Below are positions 6,867 to 10,923 of a DNA stretch of 11,821 bases, piece by piece. Both the position numbers and the translations under genes were made by a program. The DNA is from an uncultured Bacilli bacterium (GTDB taxonomy: Bacteria; Bacillota_I; Bacilli_A; RF39; UBA660). The stretch is from positions 1-11,821 of the forward strand of contig CANQAO010000026.1 in assembly GCA_947589375.1 (NCBI GenBank), given 5' to 3'. How positions within the stretch are numbered: the first letter of the stretch is position 1; every line of letters begins with the position of its first letter. The notes under the pieces were generated by a model that saw only the letters and a list, made by a program, of their open reading frames with translations, had not been told where the DNA came from and ran no database searches.

Positions 6867-7163
6867 TTATCCCACCGTCCTTGGTACTTCGACTTCATCA
6901 CCAGCTGTTTGATCACAATTAGCAAGTAAATCATCAATTGGAATAGAATCTTCGATTACATCTTCTCTTAAAAAAGCTTCAAAATCATCTAATGCATGCG
7001 TCATTGGCTCTATTTCCTTAATATTTGGTATTTGATTGATTAAGTCGATATTTTTATCGATAATTTCAAATTCATCTAAAACCATTTTGTTTTCTTCTTT
7101 AGTTAAACCGATTAATAGTTTGTCGGCATAATCATCAACCATTTCACTGGTAAACTTTCCCAT
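6867..7163 (-). CDS. gatC: Asp/Glu-tRNA amidotransferase subunit C
   Basis: GatC is a small subunit that wraps around GatA and GatB and stabilises their interface. The 98-residue length is typical. The C-terminal family pattern is clear: EPMTHALDDF (about 51-60), LREDVIEDS, then LLANCDQTAGDEVEVPRTVG, matching the usual LREDxxxxS...NAP...xFxVP ending. The N terminus is a helical pair, as expected. A strong AAGGAGG site lies nine bases before the ATG. It opens the gatC-gatA-gatB-aspS group. Upstream an intrinsic terminator (7223-7184) separates it from the tRNA-Asn genes, and no separate promoter can be fitted between, so expression probably depends on read-through or on a promoter hidden within the tRNA region. 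Confidence 0.95.
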   Translation of the reverse strand: MGKFTSEMVDDYADKLLIGLTKEENKMVLDEFEIIDKNIDLINQIPNIKEIEPMTHALDDFEAFLREDVIEDSIPIDDLLANCDQTAGDEVEVPRTVG

Positions 7164-7183
7164 AATAAATTCCTCCTTATATT

Positions 7184-7223
7184 AAAAAAGTAGATCAAGT
7201 AGGAAATTACCTACGACCTACTT
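7184..7223 (-). terminator. Intrinsic terminator between tRNA-Asn genes and gatC
   Basis: On the minus strand AAGTAGGTC + GTAGG (7223-7210) pairs with CCTAC + (TT bulge) + GATCTACTT (7203-7188): 14 pairs including one wobble, with a 6-nt loop, followed by a T-run (7187-7184). It begins 12 bp after the third tRNA-Asn and ends about 10 bp before the gatC ribosome site. It would set a lower level for gatCAB-aspS than for the tRNAs if termination is partial. Confidence 0.75.
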
Positions 7224-7234
7224 AATATTTTAAG

Positions 7235-7310
7235 TGGCGCCTGATGTAGGACTCGAACCTACGACCCAACGGTTAACAGCCGTTTGCTCTACCGACTGAG
7301 CTAATCAGGC
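7235..7310 (-). tRNA. tRNA-Asn(GTT), copy 3 in transcription order
   Basis: A 76-nt cloverleaf with encoded CCA. Acceptor GCCTGAT pairs with ATCAGGC, discriminator is G73, anticodon loop is CTGTTAA (anticodon GTT) and the T arm is GTAGG-TTCGAGT-CCTAC. The D loop differs from the other two copies by one base (GTCGG instead of GTTGG). The first pair is G1-C72 instead of the U1-A72 usual in bacterial tRNA-Asn. Last of three tandem Asn tRNAs, separated by 3 bp from its neighbour and followed by a terminator. Confidence 0.98.
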
Positions 7311-7313
7311 AGA

Positions 7314-7389
7314 TGGCGCTCAATGTAGGACTCGAACCTACGACCCAACGGTTAACAGCCGTTTGCTCTACCAACTGAGCTAATTGAGC
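7314..7389 (-). tRNA. tRNA-Asn(GTT), copy 2 in transcription order
   Basis: A 76-nt cloverleaf with encoded CCA. Body identical to the first copy, but the acceptor stem is GCTCAAT with ATTGAGC: several positions have changed in both strands so that pairing is kept. G1-C72, C2-G71 and G73 are retained. Spacers to its neighbours are 3 and 5 bp, consistent with tandem duplication and processing from one precursor. Confidence 0.98.
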
Positions 7390-7394
7390 AGATA

Positions 7395-7470
7395 TGGCGC
7401 CTAATGTAGGACTCGAACCTACGACCCAACGGTTAACAGCCGTTTGCTCTACCAACTGAGCTAATTAGGC
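7395..7470 (-). tRNA. tRNA-Asn(GTT), copy 1 in transcription order
   Basis: A 76-nt cloverleaf with encoded CCA. Acceptor GCCTAAT with ATTAGGC, anticodon GTT, G73. Its 5' end lies only about 7 bp after the T-run of the T-box terminator, so transcription of this and the two following tRNAs should depend directly on antitermination. It shares G1-C72 with the other copies. Confidence 0.98.
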
Positions 7471-7475
7471 AAATA

Positions 7476-7722
7476 ACAAAAAACAGTCAAACATCCTTAT
7501 AAGGACGAATAACTGTAATTCGCGGTACCACCTTACTTATCACTAATGTGATCTCTCTATAGTTTCCTAATAGAAACGTAAATATGGTAACGGATTACAG
7601 CCGACTTATCCTACTATTATTTCAGATAAATTACTCAGTGGTGTTCTTCACATAAAGCTTATTGCTAGCTTCCATCGTTCTAGCTTTCTATAAATAAGGG
7701 AATTTATGCTACTATCCACTTC
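7476..7722 (-). promoter_or_regulatory. T-box riboswitch leader, Asn specifier (AAC)
   Basis: Stem I closes with AGTGG (7720-7716) and CCACT (7641-7637). A second helix CATAAA (7708-7703) / TTTATG (7656-7651) brackets the specifier loop, which has an AGTA-type S-turn on its 5' side and TGAAG-AAC-A on its 3' side, making AAC (7645-7643) the specifier for tRNA-Asn(GTT). Stem III is GTTTC...GAAAC. The conserved T-box AAGGTGGTACCGCG is at 7534-7521; its UGGU can pair with the GCCA end of tRNA-Asn, using one U-G pair. The terminator joins ACAGT (7516-7512) to ACTGT (7487-7483) with an inner TCCTTA/TAAGGA stem and a T-run to 7478. CCTTA can alternatively pair with TAAGG of the T-box to form the antiterminator. 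Uncharged tRNA-Asn should allow read-through into three tRNA-Asn genes and perhaps gatCAB-aspS. A weak TATATA (7736-7731) is the only local promoter candidate, so it may be transcribed through from tRNA-Ile/Glu. Confidence 0.93.
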
Positions 7723-7757
7723 ATTGTATTTATATAAAATTTAATTTAAAACATAAA

Positions 7758-7834
7758 TGGTAGCCTGTACGAGATTTGAACTCGTGAATGCATGCGTGAA
7801 AGGCATGTGTGTTAAACCGCTTCACCAACAGGCC
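7758..7834 (-). tRNA. tRNA-Glu(TTC)
   Basis: A 77-nt cloverleaf with encoded CCA. Acceptor GGCCTGT pairs with ACAGGCT, leaving a G1-U72 wobble; the anticodon loop is CTTTCAC (anticodon TTC), the T arm CGAG-TTCAAAT-CTCG, and the discriminator A73. It lies 8 bp after tRNA-Ile, and no terminator separates it from the T-box leader about 35 bp further on. Glu-tRNA is one input of the GatCAB pathway when tRNA-Gln is first charged with Glu. Confidence 0.97.
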
Positions 7835-7842
7835 AAACAAAA

Positions 7843-7919
<77 letters not shown>

Positions 7920-7941
7920 ATTTAAAATATTTGACTTTTTA

Positions 7942-7981
7942 AGTATACCCTATTTTATGTGTTTTGACAAGTATTTTGTCA
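7942..7981 (-). promoter_or_regulatory. Promoter of the tRNA series, with inverted repeat over -35
   Basis: On the minus strand TTGTCA (7970-7965) and TATACT (7947-7942) are separated by exactly 17 bp, giving a start near 7935, about 15 bp before tRNA-Ile. The -35 box is one arm of a perfect inverted repeat, TGACAA-5 nt-TTGTCA (7965-7981 read on the plus strand), so a regulator could bind over it. No T-run follows, so the repeat does not look like a terminator for the pilin genes. Confidence 0.75.
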
Positions 7982-8022
7982 CAATTTTTTTGTTTTTTTG
8001 CACTTTTTTAGTCAAATATTTA

Positions 8023-8397
8023 TTATTTACAAGTATGTTCACATTCTTTTTCAGTATATTTATAGCTATATTTGGCACCATTATAAGTAATTTCAATGCA
8101 AACAGGCACTTCTTTTTGATCAGAAGGATTTGTAATATCATCACTATCGATATAACCATCATTAGCTAACTGGGAAGCTGGTAAAGTGCATGTGCCTTCC
8201 GTTGGCAATGCTTCATCATGAAAACTACCCCATTTTTTAGCGGCATCTAAAATAAGTTCTTTTTGGGATTCATTTAATGATTTACGCGAATTATTCATGA
8301 CCTTGGTAACCGAAGTAGTTGTAATAAGCGCAATAACGGCTAAAATGATAATTACAGCTAATAATTCCAACAAAGTAAAGCCTTTTAATTTGTACAT
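8023..8397 (-). CDS. Type IV prepilin-like protein 2
   Basis: A 124-residue secreted or membrane-anchored pilin-like protein. The N terminus MYKLKG-FTLLELLAVIIILAVIALI is a class III signal: a short basic leader, cleavage after Gly6, then Phe+1 and Glu+5 followed by a hydrophobic helix (about 7-28). The C-terminal half is beta-rich and has four cysteines (CTLP, CIEI and CEHTC near the end) that may form disulfides. Its start overlaps the end of the upstream prepilin gene by 13 bp, with AAGGAGCG eight bases upstream of the ATG, so translation is probably coupled. The helix-following segment SRKSLNESQKELILDAAKKWG closely resembles the same region of its neighbour, so the two look like an old duplication. 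No assembly ATPase, inner-membrane platform or prepilin peptidase gene lies in the window, so competence or secretion roles cannot be told apart. Confidence 0.88.
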   Translation of the reverse strand: MYKLKGFTLLELLAVIIILAVIALITTTSVTKVMNNSRKSLNESQKELILDAAKKWGSFHDEALPTEGTCTLPASQLANDGYIDSDDITNPSDQKEVPVCIEITYNGAKYSYKYTEKECEHTCK

Positions 8398-8756
8398 GTT
8401 TTCGCTCCTTCATAAGTATATACATACTGATTATTTTCATAACTTACGCAAATCACCGTATCTTCAATATTATTTTTTTTAACCATATCAGTTATTTCTT
8501 TATCATCTAAATAACCTTGTTCTTTAAGAGTTTTAATCGATATACTGGTTTTTTGGTCTTCGGTTTTAGCCGAATTTAGATGGGCCATACCCCAAGTACG
8601 AGCCGCCGAAAGAATCTGACTTTTCTGATTATCATTTAATTTTGATCTAGTTGAATCAAAAATAGTCATAATATTTGGCATCGTTATTAATAAAATAACG
8701 GCCAAGATAACAATTACTGCAATTAATTCCAATAAAGTAAATCCTTTTTTATTCAT
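8385..8756 (-). CDS. Type IV prepilin-like protein 1
   Basis: A 123-residue prepilin-type protein, first of an overlapping pair. It has a four-residue basic leader, Gly5 at the cleavage site, then FTLLELIAVIVILAVILLI with the Glu+5 needed for methylation and assembly, and a hydrophobic helix to about residue 27. After the helix TRSKLNDNQKSQILSAARTWG parallels the second pilin. The C-terminal part is beta-rich, with a Cys in VICVSY and one in KTCTN that may pair. A GGAGG site precedes the ATG. The gene follows the rpsP-khpA terminator and probably starts its own unit from a promoter at 8803-8775. Pseudopilins of this size occur in competence and type II secretion-like systems of Gram-positives. 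Which system it serves is unknown. Confidence 0.9.
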   Translation of the reverse strand: MNKKGFTLLELIAVIVILAVILLITMPNIMTIFDSTRSKLNDNQKSQILSAARTWGMAHLNSAKTEDQKTSISIKTLKEQGYLDDKEITDMVKKNNIEDTVICVSYENNQYVYTYEGAKTCTN

Positions 8757-8774
8757 ATTTTAGCCTCCATTATA

Positions 8775-8803
8775 AATATAACAAAAAAAAAGCCTTTAGT
8801 AAA
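8775..8803 (-). promoter_or_regulatory. Possible promoter of the prepilin pair
   Basis: On the minus strand TTTACT (8803-8798) lies 17 bp from TATATT (8780-8775), a spacer rich in T (nine in a row). The start would fall only about 12-20 bp before the ATG, leaving a very short leader that still includes GGAGG. The -35 box is weak (4/6). Confidence 0.35.
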
Positions 8804-8827
8804 GAAAAAGATTCCTAAAAAGAATCT
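8804..8827 (-). terminator. Terminator of rpsP-khpA
   Basis: AGATTC (8827-8822) pairs with GAATCT (8814-8809) around a 7-nt loop, followed by a T-run (8808-8805). The khpA stop codon TAG lies in the loop. It separates the ribosomal-protein unit from the prepilin genes. The stem is only six pairs, so read-through is possible. Confidence 0.6.
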
Positions 8828-9057
8828 ATTTCAATTTTTACCCGTGGCATATTATTTTTAAAGCTACTGGCTTGAACGATAGTTCTAATAGCTTTAGCCA
8901 TTGATCCACCTTTGCCGATAACTGCACCCATGTCATCTTCTTCTACTAAAACTTGAATTGTGATAATGTCGTCGTCTTCGCCAAGTTGTTTAACAGATAC
9001 CATATCTGGATTTTTAGCTACACTTTTAACTAAAAACTCGGTTAATTCTACTAACAT
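8815..9057 (-). CDS. khpA: KH-domain RNA-binding protein KhpA
   Basis: A small single KH-domain protein (80 residues, normal for KhpA) that binds RNA and in several Gram-positives pairs with KhpB (Jag/EloR) to affect cell elongation and small-RNA-linked regulation. The KH signature is AVIGKGGSMAKAIRTIV, with the GxxG loop GKGG at 48-51, preceded by strands IITIQVLVEED and followed by RVKIEID. The ATG overlaps the rpsP stop by one base (TAATG), so translation is coupled. The rpsP-khpA pairing is a long-conserved arrangement, in many Bacillota followed by rimM and trmD. Here those are absent and the unit ends in a terminator. Confidence 0.95.
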   Translation of the reverse strand: MLVELTEFLVKSVAKNPDMVSVKQLGEDDDIITIQVLVEEDDMGAVIGKGGSMAKAIRTIVQASSFKNNMPRVKIEIDSF

Positions 9058-9428
9058 TATTTACTCTCTTTTTTAGCACTGGGTTTTTTAGTTTCAGTTT
9101 TAGTGGTTGTTTTTTTAGGAGCAGTTTTCTTTGGTTCAGCTTTAGCTGGTTTATCAGCCTTTTTAGTTCTAGCTAAATGATGTTTTTCATTAATACCTAC
9201 TTTGGTAAATAAACTTTTTACTGTATCTGTAGGTTTAGCACCTAATGATAACCATTTAAGCGCTACTTCTTCATTAATCTTAAGTTCTGCTGGATTTACA
9301 AGTGGATTATAAGTCCCAACTAATTCGATATATTTACCATCTCTTTTAGTTCTTGAATCTGCAGCTACAATACGATAAAATGGTTTTTTCTTTGCTCCCA
9401 TTCTTAAAAGTCTTAATTTAACTGCCAT
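9057..9428 (-). CDS. rpsP: Ribosomal protein bS16 with Lys-rich C-terminal tail
   Basis: Small-subunit ribosomal protein that binds 16S rRNA and aids 30S assembly. Residues 1-87 match the family: MAVKLRLLRMGAKKKPFYRIV, the DSR...RDGKYIELVGTYNP block and the LSLGAKPTDTVKSLF segment. From about residue 88 the protein has a low-complexity tail of some 35 residues of Lys, Thr, Pro, Ala and Glu (EPKKTAPKKTTTKTETKKPS), which makes it 123 residues against the usual 80-90. The tail is probably disordered and positively charged. A GGAGGG site precedes the ATG, and a near-consensus promoter lies just upstream. Followed by khpA with a 1-bp overlap. Confidence 0.98.
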   Translation of the reverse strand: MAVKLRLLRMGAKKKPFYRIVAADSRTKRDGKYIELVGTYNPLVNPAELKINEEVALKWLSLGAKPTDTVKSLFTKVGINEKHHLARTKKADKPAKAEPKKTAPKKTTTKTETKKPSAKKESK

Positions 9429-9449
9429 AATATCCCTCCATTCGCTATG

Positions 9450-9478
9450 ATTTTACCACAAAAAATAATAAGTGTCAA
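9450..9478 (-). promoter_or_regulatory. Near-consensus promoter of rpsP-khpA
   Basis: TTGACA (9478-9473) and TAAAAT (9455-9450) are 17 bp apart on the minus strand, the best promoter in the window. Transcription would start near 9443, giving a leader of about 15 nt that contains GGAGGG. Its -35 box lies inside the hairpin that terminates the upstream SH3-domain gene. Confidence 0.85.
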
Positions 9479-9497
9479 CACTTTTTGGTTAACACTT
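9460..9497 (-). terminator. Terminator of the SH3b gene, overlapping rpsP promoter
   Basis: AAGTGTTAAC (9497-9488) pairs with GTTGACACTT (9479-9470), ten pairs with one T-G, loop of 8 nt, followed by ATTATTTTTT. The 3' arm holds the rpsP -35 box. It may be only a compact terminator, or it may also be read by a DNA-binding protein. Confidence 0.65.
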
Positions 9498-9549
9498 AAT
9501 TATATTTTTTTATAACGATTTTATGTTAGCTTTATTCATGAAAACATTT

Positions 9550-10182
9550 TTATTGTTTTAATTCACTAAAGTCTTTGACTTCATCCCGCGCAGGTTCATT
9601 TTTAAACACTATCTTTTGGACTTTTTTACTCACATTATTAAACTTATCTGTCACTATATATTCAATCCAGTATTGTGGTACATCACTATCAATTGGGTCT
9701 TCTTCGTAATAAACATTATGTTTTATAGTATATTTGGAATCATCTTCTATTTTTAGATGGCCATAATTAATACTATTTAAATCATCCACCACATACTCAT
9801 CTTCAAAATATTGAATTATTGGAGCTTTATAATCAATAAAATAAGAACCTTGTTTTTGCTTTTTGGGATTATTTAATTCTTTGACATAAGGATCAGTTCG
9901 ATCACTAGAAATCCAGCCATAACCATCTTTATATTCTATCTTATACCAAACAAAGGCTTTATCTTTCAGATAAATTTTTTTAATTTTATATTTTTCACCT
10001 TTTTTTATTTGTCCTAATTGTTCAGAATATCTGTCGTGATCTTTTCTAACATTTATATAATTAGTTACAACCTCTGCTTTCCATACTTTACTATCCTCTT
10101 TTATAAAATTAAAGATGTACATGCCTATGCCGCCAATTACCGCAATTACCGCAATAATAGCCACTACTTTAAAAAACTTCAT
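9550..10182 (-). CDS. Membrane-anchored SH3b-domain protein
   Basis: A 210-residue protein with a hydrophobic helix at about 5-27 and a short basic start, predicted as a type II anchor with the rest outside the cell. Residues about 36-100 form a bacterial SH3 domain: VVTNYINVRKDHDRYSEQLGQIKKGEKYKI, then WYKIEYKDGYGWISS, the pattern used to bind peptidoglycan peptides. A second, beta-rich part (about 110-200) starts with DYKAPIIQYFED and ends with YIVTDKFNNVSKKVQKIVF, which resembles Ig-like domains having a D-x-x-P start and a V-T-D-x-x-N core. No catalytic domain is visible, so it is likely a wall-binding or scaffold protein. GGAGGAG lies upstream of the ATG. It has its own promoter and terminator, so it is a single-gene unit. 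Confidence 0.8.
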   Translation of the reverse strand: MKFFKVVAIIAVIAVIGGIGMYIFNFIKEDSKVWKAEVVTNYINVRKDHDRYSEQLGQIKKGEKYKIKKIYLKDKAFVWYKIEYKDGYGWISSDRTDPYVKELNNPKKQKQGSYFIDYKAPIIQYFEDEYVVDDLNSINYGHLKIEDDSKYTIKHNVYYEEDPIDSDVPQYWIEYIVTDKFNNVSKKVQKIVFKNEPARDEVKDFSELKQ

Positions 10183-10202
10183 ACATACTCCTCCATATCT
10201 GT

Positions 10203-10231
10203 ATTATAACATCATCACTAAATAATGTCCA
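10203..10231 (-). promoter_or_regulatory. Promoter of the SH3b-domain gene
   Basis: TGGACA (10231-10226) and a perfect TATAAT (10208-10203) are 17 bp apart on the minus strand. The start would be about 15 bp before the ATG, leaving GGAGGAG in the leader. Confidence 0.75.
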
Positions 10232-10281
10232 CAATTTATGAACTATTTTTAAGACGAAATATTAAATGTTTTAATTGTATT

Positions 10282-10320
10282 TATAAAAAGTACTAACCTT
10301 CTTGGTCAGTACTTTTTATA
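10282..10320 (-). terminator. Terminator overlapping the 3' end of cotE
   Basis: TATAAAAAGTACT and AGTACTTTTTATA pair perfectly over 13 bp (10320-10308 with 10294-10282), with ACC/GGT extending the stem after one mismatch. Because of the flanking A- and T-runs it could work in both directions. The cotE stop codon and last codons lie within it. Confidence 0.75.
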
Positions 10321-10844
10321 TAGTTTTCATCGACTTTCTCATCAATTTCATTTAAAGTTTCATCATCGACTTCATCAATGATTTCTTCCCATGGTTCTTC
10401 GTCTTCTTCAATGGCAATCTTCATTTTTGTTTCGCCGACAATTTCCACACCTAATTCCTTTTCGATACTAAAGGAAATAGTTTTTCCGTCTTTAATATTA
10501 GCCTCTAAGCAAGTTGGCTGTTTCAAAGAACGCACAATAATATCAGTATCTGATAAATCAGCATCCTCACGAGTTTTCACACTAAATAAATCATCATAGT
10601 TGATGCTTTGGTTAATAACTGTCGTTTTCGTATTGTTATCATATGAATACCAGATATTAATATCATATGAACCCCTCACGCCTATTTTATCATTAGCTTT
10701 ATAACCTTTAAACTCATGATTTATGACCCAACATCCTAAAATAGTTGTAGGTTCATGTTCGGCCACGGCTGTGTATGTATTTTGAAAATGTTTTTTACCT
10801 TTACCAACTACTGCTTTAGTTACTATCTCTTTATATGCTGCCAC
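10293..10844 (-). CDS. cotE: Outer spore coat morphogenetic protein CotE
   Basis: CotE directs assembly of the outer coat of Bacillus endospores. The protein shows the family pattern throughout: AAYKEIVTKAVVGKGKK at the N terminus (compare the EYREIITKAVVAKGRK start of the Bacillus protein), TTILGCWVINHEF, YDINIWYSYDNNTKTTVI, LKQPTCLEA, VEIVGETKMKI and an acidic tail rich in Asp and Glu (about 145-175). I choose the GTG at 10844, which follows GAGGGGTGATATA and gives 183 residues, almost the Bacillus length. The ATG at 10892 adds 16 residues with no ribosome site, and most of that extension lies over a terminator and leader. The gene stands alone between terminators. CATATCTT at 10870-10863 faintly resembles a sporulation sigma-E -10 box, but no -35 partner was found. 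Its presence suggests a spore-forming ancestor or organism. Confidence 0.9.
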   Translation of the reverse strand: MAAYKEIVTKAVVGKGKKHFQNTYTAVAEHEPTTILGCWVINHEFKGYKANDKIGVRGSYDINIWYSYDNNTKTTVINQSINYDDLFSVKTREDADLSDTDIIVRSLKQPTCLEANIKDGKTISFSIEKELGVEIVGETKMKIAIEEDEEPWEEIIDEVDDETLNEIDEKVDENYIKSTDQEG

Positions 10845-10890
10845 TATATCACCCCTCACTTTAAGATATGCGTATTTACTAAAAAAGTAC

Positions 10891-10917
10891 ACAAAAAAAG
10901 TAGTTTTTTAACTACTT
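10891..10917 (-). terminator. Terminator of the partial beta-rich protein gene
   Basis: On the minus strand AAGTAGTT (10917-10910) pairs with AACTACTT (10905-10898) around a 4-nt loop, followed by seven T. It lies seven bases after the stop codon of the gene to the right and separates it from cotE. Confidence 0.8.
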
Positions 10918-10923
10918 CTCGGT

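Noticed and set aside
6866..6937. N-terminal extension of gatA by 24 residues
   Set aside because: It overlaps gatC, lacks a ribosome site and gives sequence unlike any GatA N terminus; the start at 6865 gives the family length.
7273..7455. A 60-residue minus-strand ORF with repeated VEQTAVNRWVVGSSPTLG segments
   Set aside because: It is a translation of the tRNA-Asn genes; the protein repeat only reflects tandem tRNA copies.
7235..7470. Regularly spaced direct repeats that resemble a CRISPR array
   Set aside because: Each unit is a complete tRNA-Asn cloverleaf with CCA, and the spacers are only 3-5 bp.
7643..7649. Two overlapping codons, GAA (Glu) and AAC (Asn), in the T-box specifier loop, suggesting a dual sensor
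   Set aside because: I recall a reported two-codon T-box, and tRNA-Glu lies upstream, but GAA falls in the conserved TGAAG that precedes the specifier in ordinary T-boxes, so only AAC is in register. Testing binding of both tRNAs would settle it.
7957..8169. Plus-strand ORF of 70 residues rich in Phe and Ile
   Set aside because: It is antisense to the second prepilin gene and the tRNA promoter, has no ribosome site, and its hydrophobic composition comes from AT-rich sequence.
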